A stretch of 64,000 bases of DNA from Stercorarius parasiticus (lineage: Eukaryota; Chordata; Aves; Charadriiformes; Stercorariidae). The position numbers were made by a program, and so were the translations under genes. The stretch lies in NCBI GenBank assembly GCA_013396915.1, contig VWZL01002558.1, positions 1,179,021-1,243,020 of the forward strand, written 5' to 3'. Positions 26,861 to 37,560 of the stretch are shown here, one piece after another (within the stretch, counting starts at the first letter, position 1; each line of letters starts with the position of its first letter). The notes under the pieces are model-generated. The model searched no databases, had not been told where the DNA came from, and was given only the letters and a program-made list of their open reading frames with translations.

Positions 26861-29221
26861 GAGAAAGTACCGGGAGAGGTTGACTTCGCAGTCTATGGAG
26901 AGGGGCAGGAAGGAAGATCAGTACCCGACTGATTAACGTAATGAGTCAGGGATCTTGACAAAACGATGCCCTCTGTGTTTATAGAGATAGCTGAGCCTCG
27001 TAATAAAACGTGGTGAACTGTACGGCCCCACGCTGGGAGGGGTGACTGTGAACAGAATTGTGCTTTGGAAATCTCTCGGATCTCACGGATTCTCAGGTTT
27101 TTCAGAGGACTTTCTGCTCCAGAGCTCCAAGGGTGCTCTCCCCTAGACATTGGTGTGATTGTTATCACATGCAATAACACAGATAAGGAAGACGGATATC
27201 CAAACCATTCTCTGAACTGTACATGCATTGTACCGGGTGCTTGACTCGCACGCTTATTTCCATCAGCACGTTTCCATGATCAGTTTGTTCCAGATGAGCA
27301 AAGAGGTGCATCTCCAGCACTGCCTGCTGGATGGCTGATCATTGATTACTAGGACCTAGCTCTTTTACTGTCTCATCAATGAAAGCAGACGGGATCCTTG
27401 GTAAGGCAGAAAAAATACCTCCTAGTGAGCAAGAAGGAGATAGAGTGGCAGTGATTGCTCCTGCTGCCCCATCATGGGCACGTGCTTAGTGTGTCTGCTC
27501 ATCATGTGGAGAGCACCTCCCGCTACTTCCAACAGTGGTAATGGCAGAAGTGGAGAAGAAGCAGCAAGTTGCACCCTGACAGAAAGATGCAAAACCCCAG
27601 GCATTTTAGTCTGAGGAGTTCCCATGTTTGCATGCCACAAGCAATGGGAGCCAGTGCCGATTAGGGCAGGGAACAGTAGCAAAGGTAGACCACGCACTCT
27701 TCCAAAGTATCTCTGATCATTAGCAGTGGGGAGGAGGAGGAGGGAGAGGGAAAGGGATGTCACTGGACTTTGAGAGGGACATAGGCCTGGGTAGCTGGTA
27801 TTCCTTTTTTCAAGTTATGTACTGTCAACTCTTATCAGGCATACAGTGGAATGGAGGAAGAAGATCAAGTAAACTGTTAATGGGCACTTTTTATGGATAG
27901 CATCTATTACTTCATGGCCAGAAAGTGTTTTCAACATCTTTTATTGACAGGAGAGAGCCATTTAGCATCATATTCAGAAAAAGAGCTTTGGAATAGGAGG
28001 TACATTGTTGCTGGAAAAAAATTGTGGACAAGGGGAAATGAAAGCAAGAACTCGAATTTCACATGTCAAAATCACTTCCCCTTGTGCAGGAGCCTCTCTC
28101 TGTGCTTGCCCTTTGTTCCACCAAAGCCATCAGAAGAGTTTAATGTAAGCCTGGACACAATTAGTGTTTAGCCCTTTGAGTACACCTGTGTCTGACTGTG
28201 GAAGAGACGGGGAAGACAGGGAACAAAAATCCAGGCTGCTGACAGATGCACTCTGTACCTCGTGTCACAGCCAAATTTGTATCATCCTCAATGTCAGAAG
28301 GGTCTTTGGTATATTAAAAACGAGTATCTTAAAGAAGCCTTAAAAATAGATGCCCATGTAAATCTAGTGTTATATACAAGTCTTTGTTATTAGAGACAAA
28401 AGAATTATTATGGCTGATTAAATCAACCTTTTGGCAGGTGTAGATGAAAACTTGGGCTGCAGAGAGGACTGGCAGAAAGCCCTGGGAGTTGAGCCCATTT
28501 AAGATAGGCCTCGTTAAGCAGAATCTCAAGGTAGGGGAATGATAGTTAAATGCACCTTTTTGTAAAGTTATAACAATGTCATTGCTCAAGGACATAGGCA
28601 ATATGAAATAAACCTTTACAATAATGCTTTCAAATGGTGGGGGACATTTTAAGTATAATAATGCCTGAGACCCTTCAAATAATTTCAGATAATGAAGGAA
28701 TGTGTAGTCAAGATTCTGCTGAAAAGGTATTTGTGAAGTTGCAAACCAGTAATTCCTTCTTGTGGGTAGTAGTGTAGTGCATTTAGGAAAGGGCAATACA
28801 TAGCTTTGAGACATGTACATTCTAAATGGATGCCTCAACCTCAGGTTGGGGTCAGAATCACAGTCTCCATCTCAAATCAGATTTTTGCTTGTCTTTGCAA
28901 AGCACTGGGAATACGAAAGTTCCCAGGGCTGTAACTAGAAATGGATGGGCTGAAGACTTGACCAGGACTCAGGGCTTGTAGAGAATTTTAGGGTGAAAAT
29001 AGTATGTCAAAGACTGTCCTAGGAGTACCGGTCAGCGAGGTCACACTGATGTAGTTATATACATATATATACATATATACATATATGTATCAATAGCAAA
29101 CCCAGAGTTTCATGTGGCAGGTTCACTTCCACACTATCTCCATGAGTCCTAAACTACGGTCTAGTGAGTAGACAGAGCTGAGAGGTGGGGTTTTGTGGCT
29201 TAGCACTTTGTAAAGGTGGCC
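26861..29221. other. Region 5' of OPRM1, no gene seen
   Basis: This is 2.4 kb immediately upstream of the CpG island on the minus-strand gene. It could contain distal promoter elements or an upstream untranslated exon, but I see no clear splice-flanked coding segment. A short TATACA/TATATA simple tract lies at about 29051-29092. The open frames are short and unlike known proteins. Confidence 0.6.
29051..29092. repeat. (TATACA)/(TATA) simple repeat
   Basis: About 40 bp of alternating TATATACATATA-type sequence lies just before the 29.2-kb LTR. It is self-complementary and could fold as a cruciform, but it is an ordinary microsatellite. Confidence 0.8.
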
Positions 29222-30253
29222 TGTTGCATTGGGTTTGCATGGCAAGGTCTTGGTAGCGGGGAAGCTACAGGGGTGGCTTCTGTGAGAAGCTGCGAGAAGC
29301 TTCCCCTGTGTCCGATAAAGCCAATGCCAGACGGCTCCAAGATGGACCCACCGCTGGCTGAGGCTGAGCCAACCAGTGACGGCGGTACTGCCTCTGTGTA
29401 TTTAAGAAGGGAAAAAAACTGAGCAATTGCAATGAGAGAGAGGTGTGAGAACATGTGAGAGAAGCAGCTCTTCAGACACCAAGGTCAGTGAAGAAGCAGG
29501 AGGAGGACTCGTTCCAGGCACTGGAGCAGAGATTCCCCTGCAGCCTGTGGTGAAGACCACGTTGAGGCTGGCTGTCCCCCTGCAACCTGTGGAAATGGTG
29601 GAGCAGATATCCACCTGCAGCCCATGGAGGACACCACACCAGAGCAGGTGAATGCCTGAAGGAGGCTGTGACCCTGTGGGAAGCCTGCACTGGAGCAGGC
29701 TCCTGGCAGGACCGTGGGGAGAGGAGCCCATGCTGGAGCAGGTTTGCTGGCAGGACTTGTGACCCAATGGGGGACCCACACTGGAGCAGTCTGTTCCTGA
29801 AGGGCTGCACCCTGTGGAAGGGACCCACACTGGAGCAGGGAAAGAGTGTGAGGAGTCCTCCTCCTGAGGAAGAAGGAGCAGCAGAGAGAACGTGTGATGA
29901 ACTGACCACAACCCCCATTACTCGTCCCCCTGCGTCGCTCAGGGGGAGGAGGTAGAGAAAAATCAGGGGTGAAGTTGAGCCCAAAAAGAAGGGAGGGATT
30001 GGGGGGAAAGTGTTTTAAAATTTAGTTTTTGTTTCTCATTACCCTACCCTGATTTCTAATTGGCAATAAATTAAACTAATTTCTCCAAGTCGAGTGTGTT
30101 TTGCCTGTGACGGTAATTGCTGAGTGATCTCCCTCTCCTTATCTCTACCCATGAACCTTTTGTTATATTTTCTCTCCCCTGCCCAGCTGAGGAGGGGGAG
30201 TGATAGAGTGGCTTGGTGGGCACCTGCTGTCCAGCCAAGGTCAACCCACCACA
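29222..30253 (+). mobile_element. Solo LTR of an endogenous retrovirus-like element (about 1.03 kb)
   Basis: The stretch has LTR architecture in the + orientation. It begins TGTTGCATTGGG, carries a TATA-like box TATTTAAG at 29399-29406 and a poly(A) signal AATAAA at 30065-30070, and ends near CAACCCACCACA. The text matches an LTR type I remember as dispersed in bird genomes, but I cannot name the family. Between the TATA box and the poly(A) signal lie at least seven GGAGCAG-type units. No gag, pol or env frame adjoins it, so it looks like a solo LTR left by recombination. No convincing target duplication was found, so the ends may be off by a few to tens of bases. The open frames inside are not genes. 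Confidence 0.8.
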
Positions 30254-33200
30254 CCTGTATACTAGTTTCTTCTAAGGAGCAAGGCAGGAAGGGGTTGGGA
30301 AGCAGACTGTGCTGTCCTTCAGCCTTGCTGGTGGAAATATTATCCCTTCTCGCATTGTATTACCTAAGAGCCTGTGCTGTGTCCATGTAGCCTGATCAGA
30401 GTGAGGAGCAGAAATTATGCAAGAGAGGGGAAGGAGGGCACTATCTCAGTAATCCCAGGGCCATTTGTGTCATAGCCTTCAACCTGTTCTGAAGTCCTCC
30501 AAAGACACATCCTCCTTTCTCCCCTCAAGGGCATCCTCAAGGTGATATAGTGATAGCGTTTTGGTAGCAGCATTGTGAAGGCTATTTTAAACCACAACGC
30601 ATATACCATACTAACGGGCTGTGTGACCTGGCCTCAAGTTTGGCTGGTGTTTGGGCAGAGCAAACCTGTGCATGTCTAGAACAGACTGAACATGGTCCTT
30701 ATCTCTTGGTTCCTTAGTAACTTTAGCTTCCACCTGTGCAAAATGGGTGTGGAATTCTACCATGTGTAAGTAACAGCATATGGTCCTGGACAGCAGGAGG
30801 ATGAGATCTTACAGCTCCTTACCATGTCAAACTAGTCCACTGCACTCACCGTGCAATGTAAGGAAAGTGTGGCATGGAAAATGTTATTTAAGAATTTACA
30901 GGCAAGTCTGTTAATTAATATTAATATTTCATTGGTCACATTGGTTGATATTTTTTCTAACGTAACTCAGATAATTTCTGTATGTCTTGTTTCTTCTTTA
31001 AGCCATTTACCCAAAGTCACACTAATTGAGATCACCGTGTCTTTGTCTCCTTAGTTTCAGTGCAGTGTTTTATCCAAAACTTGTCTTTCTTCCCTGAAGC
31101 AAGTAAATCCTCCATTGTTCAATGGATAGGGATTTTAAGTATGCTTTTTATATAATGATGCGGGGATTTAGGCTACAAAATTCAGATGATGATAAATACA
31201 CATAATCTAGAATCATAGATTTCAATACTTTTTTTCATATAACTTCAGGATTTGTAAGAATGTTTAGCATTGGACTATGTTCTTTTGAAAATTCTGCTCC
31301 TAGTCTTCGTAGACAATGAGAACAGCTGTATGGATTTTGGCAGTAGGAGCCCAAGAGCTAGCCAGTCGAAGAAAAGGTTAGGGTAAATTGTGGTAGCTAA
31401 CGAGACGAAATGCAGAAGCCAGGGTAAGGAGCAGTTGGTAGGCGGGAGGTGGTGGTGAAGGAAAGATCCAGGCTGTGAGAGGCTTGGGTAGGTGGGACGG
31501 TGGTATGCCGTAGTAAAACGAAGTGAAAGACAAAACCACCTCAGTTTAGGTGTCTGGTACAAGCCAGCATCAGAGAGGTTACATGTGAGACAGATCACTG
31601 GTCTGACATAGTAGGGCTTTTCCTTTGCTCTTACAGATGTTTAGCTATGAGGGAACCAGGTGCTGATTTGGGGAAATGAGAGCTGTCCTGACTTCTGGCG
31701 TAAAATCTGCATGCACATCATTTAAAACAATATGTTTAGAATTGACTAGTTTATGCTTTATAGTAGCCCTGTGAGGACTGGTTTTTGGAAACGAGGGACA
31801 CCAGTGCAAACAGCCCAAAAAGCCTGGAGGGCTGCTGCGAATTCTGTGGTGCTAGGAATATGTGGCATGCTTGCTGCAGTTTGCGTCCCTAAAATTAATT
31901 GAATGCTTAAACAAATTTGCTGCTAACATTTTTGCCTCGTTTTCTAGCATGTGGATAATAACATGTATTAATAACTGATGTACGAGGCTGGTCTCCAGTC
32001 AATTATCTTTGTGGAAAGTAGAAGTTTCTGTGTTCAGCTTTTTCCTTCTTCCCATCGAAGAAGCAGTCTCAGTCATTTGCATTACTTCCATATTAGTGAC
32101 CAAGGTCACCTGTGTCTCCTTGCTAAGTTGTGACAGTGACTCTGCCGATAAGGGTAATGTGTGGGGTGGCATATACTAAATTCATTAGTTGAAAATAAAT
32201 ACTTTAGGTTCCAGGATTTCTGAGCTCTTCTGCACTTGTGAAAAATAAAATGTATCTTCGAACTTTAGTAAATGTAGTTATGAGTGACAGCTTTTGTGTT
32301 TGTATAACAAGTCTGAAGGGCGTCGTGGCTTGGGGATAGGGACTTGAACTTCCTAATCTGGTAAGGCTACTAGACAGATTCATTAGTGTTTGTTAAGGAC
32401 TGTATTAACAGAATGATCCTTGAAGAAACTAATAATTTTGCATTTTCTGAGTTGGAGCTACATATTGAATGAGAAGAATGAAAGGCGTTCCAAAAAACTA
32501 CTGCTGTACTGAATGACATAAGGGTCTAGAGGAAGTTAGTATGTGATATACATATATGTTCGTACAATCTTACATTTTCTAATTCTTGAATATTTTGATT
32601 CTGCATGTTTAATTCATGGTTAGGCTTGCCAAACCCAGTAGCTCAACAGAGGGGAGGCTGCTGCAGTTCTGTGCCCTCAGGTCCAAGCAGTAGCAAGGCT
32701 AGGCTTCTATTCTCAACAGTCACGCACGCAACCACCTGTACAGAACCCACACATAAACACATACACATGGCCGGCCACAGAGACCAGCACAGATACATAC
32801 TCAGCACTGACAGAAGCACAAACAGCGCCAATGGCCTCATCCTGTTTCCCTCTCTGTCTGTTCAGGAATATATATAGATATACACCATGTGGCTCTCTTC
32901 AGGGACAGTCTAGGGAGGGATCTCATTTCTCTGATGGCATTATTGGGGTTCCCCCATCTGCTCTTGTGCCCCCGTGCTCCTTCCTGTGTGGGGAGATGGG
33001 TCTTTGGTGGTCTGATGGCTCCTGTGGTGTCCCCTGGAGTAGCCAGGGCAGAGCATTATTTGGGTTCCCCCACCTGCTGCTCCTTGCATGTGTGGAAACA
33101 CATATCACGTAACTTAAGAGTCATCTTTGGCAATGTCACTACTAAATACTGATTTCTCTGATATGCCAGAAAGACAGCATTAGACATATGCAAAGGATGC

Positions 33201-33985
33201 ATCTCTTGGAGAAATACTGTCCACAAAGAGACTGAGTCCCCTGCCCACCTGCAGATGGTAATGTAGAGAAAAATGGTTCTGTGTCTTTTGCTGAAGGGCG
33301 GATATCCAAATAGGCAATTTAAAAAAAAAAAAAGACTTACTTTTAGGAAATCCTCAGAATGCACAAGTAAAGTACTTATTATGGGCCTCACAGGTTCCAC
33401 AAAGCATTTTGAAATAAACAGAAGACTGAGGAGCCATCATAAATTGTCCTGTAACAAATATAACTTCTAAATCACAGTTTAATGGCATTTTGCTAGCACT
33501 AAAAATGGAGCATTATGTGACACTATGCAATTGACACCCATTATTTGTTTAATGAAATTAAATAATACGATATTGCAGAATAAAGATGTGAATTTGATTT
33601 TTGGAGTGGAAGAACACTAGTGAAATTGCTGCGGAGTGGGCATGCAATGTCTAGCTTTTTGATTTCTCCATGTGATTTTATTTTGAGAAATAAATTTGTT
33701 CCAGAACTAAAAGGAGAGGGAAAATGTTGATTATGTTTTTGAGAATTTTACAATGTGTGTTTTGGTTAATTTTAGAAAGTTAAAAGCTGCAGAATTTAAA
33801 ATGTGACAAGCTCTACTTATTTTCAAATGAGGAAACAGTCTCAATTTGCTCCTGTGTGAAGTGTGAGCTTATGATTCTTTCCATAAACCCAACTCTGGGA
33901 TGTTGTTGCCTGACAACAAGTTTATCAAACTTAACATTTCATTGCCTCTACCTGCTTACATTTCCGAAACCTTTTTCTAGGCATC
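30254..33985. other. Intergenic DNA between two LTRs, no gene seen
   Basis: No retroviral internal coding region lies between the two LTRs, which are of different types and so do not bound one provirus. The stretch is mostly AT-rich. Near 32640-33100 there is a GC-richer patch with an imperfect direct repeat (see findings). A run of A (13 bases) lies near 33321-33333. The short open frames have no recognisable domains. Confidence 0.6.
33981..33985. repeat. Target-site duplication, left copy
   Basis: GCATC immediately precedes the TG that starts the LTR at 33986. It matches GCACC after the LTR at four of five positions, as expected for an old insertion. Confidence 0.6.
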
Positions 33986-34608
33986 TGTGCTGGTTTTGGC
34001 TGGGATAGAGTTAATTTTCTTCATAGCAGGTAGTATGGGCCTGTGTTTTGGATTTGTGCTGAAACCACTGTTGATAATACAGGGTTGTTTTAGTTACCGC
34101 TGAGCAGTGCTTACACAGAGCCAATGCCTTTTCTGCTCCTCGCATGGCCCCACCAGCGAGCAGGCTGGGGGTGCACAAGAAGCTGGGAGGGGACACAGGG
34201 AGGACAGCTGACTGCAACTGACCAAAAGGATATTCCATATCATGGGACGTCATGCTCAGCGTACGAAGCTGGGGGAAGAAGAAGGAAGAAGGTGACGTTA
34301 CGAGTTATGGCGTTTGTCTTCCCAAGTAACCATCACGCTTGATGGAGCCCTGCTTTCCTGGGGATGGCTGAACACCTGCCAGCCAATGGGAAGCAGTGAA
34401 TGAATTCCTTGTTTTGCCTTGCTTGCGTGCGCAACTTTTGCTCTACCTATTAAACTGTCTTTAGCTCAACCTATGAGTTTTCTCACTTTTATCTTTCTGA
34501 TTCTCTGTCCCATCCCATCTCCACCATCCCATCCCATCCCATCGGGGCAGGGGGAGTGAGTGAGTGGCTGTGTGGTGCTTAGTTTCCAGCTAGTGTTAAA
34601 CTGTGACA
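33986..34608 (+). mobile_element. Solo LTR of an endogenous retrovirus-like element (623 bp)
   Basis: The element runs from TGTGCTGGTTTTGGCTGGGA to AAACTGTGACA, so it has the TG...CA ends of an LTR, and it is flanked by a near-perfect 5-bp duplication. A poly(A) signal ATTAAA lies at 34449-34454. Where a TATA box is expected, 34259-34266 reads GCGTACGA, which is not a good one. A palindromic GACGTC core lies at about 34245-34250. A (CCCAT)n run sits near the 3' end. This LTR type is familiar from bird genomes, though I cannot give a family name with certainty. No internal retroviral genes are present. Confidence 0.87.
34508..34543 (+). repeat. (CCCAT)n run inside the LTR
   Basis: About six imperfect CCCAT units lie in the 3' part of the 34-kb LTR, interrupted once by CTCCAC. 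It is a small expansion within the LTR rather than a separate element. Confidence 0.8.
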
Positions 34609-34613
34609 GCACC
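34609..34613. repeat. Target-site duplication, right copy
   Basis: GCACC directly follows the terminal CA of the LTR. It pairs with GCATC at 33981-33985, with one mismatch. Confidence 0.6.
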
Positions 34614-35184
34614 TGTTATGGATCTTTTTTAGGACTGCATTATTTATTCCATCCTTAAAACTCATATCCTGTTCCCATTCAAATCCTTTCTTTTTTCTCA
34701 TTTCCTCTGTAGCACTTAGAAGAAGTGGTGATAAAGAGGTACATTTGATCTACCATGGGCAAATCTTTTGTCCAGTGTAATTCTATGATATAATTGCCAT
34801 CATTCATGTTCCCATATGAATACCCTTAATTTGAAATAATGGGAAATTTTAAATATATTGATAGTTATATTCCTGATTGTTCTTACATATAAAAATTAAA
34901 AAAGTCAAAGATAAGGCATACCTTGGTCAAGAGCACAGTTTGATCTCTACATTGTGTGTTTATAGGGTCGTTCTCACACATCATGAACCTCATTGCACCA
35001 GTGGTTCAGACTTGAATGTCTCATCAGTTATAGCGTGTATGTTCACCTGGTTCTCTGTGTCTTCATAAATTCTATTCTTCAGCTGCCTTACAAGGGGGAA
35101 GATGGGGGTCTATTGCAAAGAAAAAAGATAACCTGTCTCTCAGTACTTGTGCAAATGCTCAGGATGGTGCCAGTGTCCTAGGTC
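34614..35184. other. Intergenic DNA between LTR and CR1, nothing identified
   Basis: AT-rich sequence with no recognisable gene, repeat or signal. It separates the 34-kb LTR from the CR1 element in the opposite orientation. Confidence 0.6.
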
Positions 35185-37560
35185 ACAGATATCACAGAAT
35201 GACTGAGGTGAGGAGGTCCCTCTGGAGATCAACTAGTCCAACAGCCCACTCAGAGTAGCGTCATCTACAGCAGGTTGCTCAGGGCTGTCCTATCAGGTTT
35301 TGAATAACTCCAAGGATGGAGATTCCACAACGCCTCTGGGCAACCTCTTCCAGTGTTCAACCACACACAGAGTAATGAAGCTTTTTCTTATGTTTAAGTG
35401 GAATTTCTTGTATTTCAGTTTGTGCCCATTGCTGGCTCCATCCTCTACACTGCCCCATCAGGTACTTGTACACATTGATAAGATGCTCCTGAGCCTTCTC
35501 TTCTCCAGGCTGAACAGTCCCACCTCTCTCAGCCATTCCTCATATGTCAGATGCTCCAGTCCCTTAATCATCTTTGCAGCCCTTTGCTTGACTATCTTCA
35601 GTATGTCCATGTCTCTCTTGTACTGGGGACCACAGAACTGGAACCAGATGTGCCTCACCCATGCTGAGCAGAGGGGAAGGATCACCTCCCTCAACCTGCT
35701 GGCAGTGCTTTTGCTAATGCAGTCCAGGAGGCTGTTGACCTTCTTTGCTGTGAGGACACACTGCAGGTTCATATCAACGTGCTCTTTGCCAGGACCCCCA
35801 GCACCTGCTCTGCCAAGGTGCTTTCCAGCCACTCAGCCCCCAGCCTATACTGGTGCAAGGGTTATTCCTCCCCAGAGGCAGGATTTGGCATTTCCCTTTG
35901 CTGAACTTCGTGAGATTCCAGCTGACCTATTTCTCCAGCCTGTTGAGCTCCCTCCAAATGGCGGCACAACCTTCTGGTGTATCAGCCAGTCCTCCCAGTT
36001 TTGCATGATGTGCAAACTTCTTGAGACTGCACACTGCCCCATTGTCCAGGTCATTAATGAAGATGTTAATCAGCACTGGCCCCAGTATTGACCCCTGAGG
36101 TACACTACTAATGACTGACTGGTCTCCAGCTGGACTTTGTGTTGCTGGTCACAACACTTTGAGACCAGCCATTCAGCCAGTTTTCAGTCCACCTCACTGT
36201 CTACTTATCTAGTCCATACTTCATTACTTTGTAGAGGGTACTATGGGAGACAGTGTTGAAAGCCTTGAAAGAGAGAAGATAGATAAACGAAACCCACTAC
36301 TATCCTCTCATCCACCAGGCTAGTCAGTTCACTGTAGAAGGCTGTCAGATTAGTCAGGAATGACTTTCCCTTTGTAAAATCTCTGCTGACTACTCCCTAT
36401 CACCTTCTTGTCCTTGATGTGTCTGGCAATGCTTTCTAGAAAAATTTTCTACATCATCTTCCAAGGGACCAAGCTGAGGCTGACCAGCCTGTCATTACCC
36501 AGATCATCCTTCTTGCCCTTCCTGAAGGCAGGACTGGTGTTTGCTTTCTTTTAGTCCTCTGGAATCTCCCTTGATCGCCATGATAGTCCAAAGATAATCA
36601 AGAATGACCTCACAGTGACACCAGCTGGCTACCTTAGCACTCATGGGTGTGTCCCATCAGCGCCCATGGATTTGTGTATGTCCAGTTTGTTTAAATGTTC
36701 CCTAACTTGTTCTTCCACCAAAGGTTAACTCTTCCTTGTTTCAGACTTTCTCAAGGGGCTGAGGCTTGGGATTGCTGAAGGGCAGTTTTATCTGTTAAAA
36801 TTGAGGTGAAGAAGGCATTGAGTATCTTGGTCTTTTGCTTGTCCTTTGTCATCAGGTCTTCTGCCTAATTAAGACATTATTCTGCCCCCTAATCCTGACC
36901 CATAAGATCTCAGCTGGCTCCTCATCCACCCTAGGTAGAGCTCTGCATTCCCACTGCTCTCTCCCTTCCTCCCTGCCCCAGCCTGTCCTTCCTAAAGAGC
37001 CTGTAGCCATCCTTTGGAACTCTACAGTCGTGTGAGCTATACCACCTTTTCCCTGTGATCCCAGTGAGATCATAACCCTGCGAAAGGACACAGACCTCTA
37101 ACTCCTCCTGTGTCCTTCCCATGCCACATGCTTCAGTGTACAGGCACTTCAGAGAGGCATCCAGTCATGTGGGATTTCCAGAAGAGGTCTTAGAGCTTCC
37201 CCAACCTCGCTGTTATTTGCTTGTTTGTGCGCCACCCTTGGGGTGGGCCCCCTTTTGCCCTGTTTTGTTAATTATTACCTGTTCACATCATCCTGCTCAC
37301 TTTGCTTGTCACCCCAGTCCACCTCTTCCTCACTCGACTGTTGGTCGTCTGCTTCTTCCCCATCATTCCTAGCTCAAGGCTCTCCAGACAGGCTGGCCAG
37401 CCTGTGGGCCTTTGCCCCACTGCAGCTGTATCCCATTTCTTCCTAGCAGTTCTTGTTCCTCAAAGGGGGTCCCATGGTTGTTTCATCCCTAGAGCCATGC
37501 AGTCACACATGTCTGGTATGCTCCAGGTCTCCCCTGGCTGCTGTGGTGCAGGCAACAAAA
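35185..37560 (-). mobile_element. Degenerate CR1 LINE with ORF2 remnants, apparent internal deletion
   Basis: This is a CR1 non-LTR retrotransposon read on the minus strand. The 3' UTR and octamer-type terminus lie at about 35185-35455 (ATCACAGAATGACTGA at the end). The ORF2 C-terminus is a 124-codon open frame at 35458-35832 containing KGLEHLTYEEWLREVGLFSL and EKRRLR. Reverse-transcriptase pieces follow upstream: NDLDNGAV, PQGSILGPV and KGKSFLTNLTAFY, running to about 36720. The catalytic block reads FAHHAKLGG (35990-36016) where active CR1 has FADDTKLGG, so both Asp are lost. Frameshifts and stops are scattered throughout. At about 36800-37560 the sequence resembles regions 5' of the reverse transcriptase, and the endonuclease-coding part seems to be missing between about 36860 and 36900. 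The upper limit is uncertain. Confidence 0.88.
35458..35832 (-). pseudogene. CR1 ORF2 C-terminal fragment
   Basis: This is the longest intact frame in the CR1 relic. It matches the conserved C-terminal tail of CR1 reverse transcriptase proteins: [31 protein letters not shown] and KGLEHLTYEEWLREVGLFSL. It is open only by chance over 124 codons. The upstream frame is broken and the catalytic site is mutated, so no working protein is expected. Confidence 0.85.

Noticed and set aside
25861..26932. Several long open frames (up to 270 codons) through the CpG island on both strands
   Set aside because: They overlap OPRM1 exon 1 in the wrong frames, run through the N gap, and reflect GC-rich sequence with few stop codons. 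None shows a domain.
29402..29984. Frames of up to 170 codons on both strands at 29.4-30.0 kb
   Set aside because: They fall within the repeated internal part of a solo LTR, and the repeated PQGH/LLQ-like peptide text comes from the DNA repeats.
29222..34608. The two LTRs as the ends of one provirus
   Set aside because: Their sequences, lengths and ends differ, and there is no retroviral coding sequence between them.
35300..36091. Plus-strand frame of 263 codons
   Set aside because: It is the antisense of CR1 ORF2 remnants, whose true coding direction is minus.
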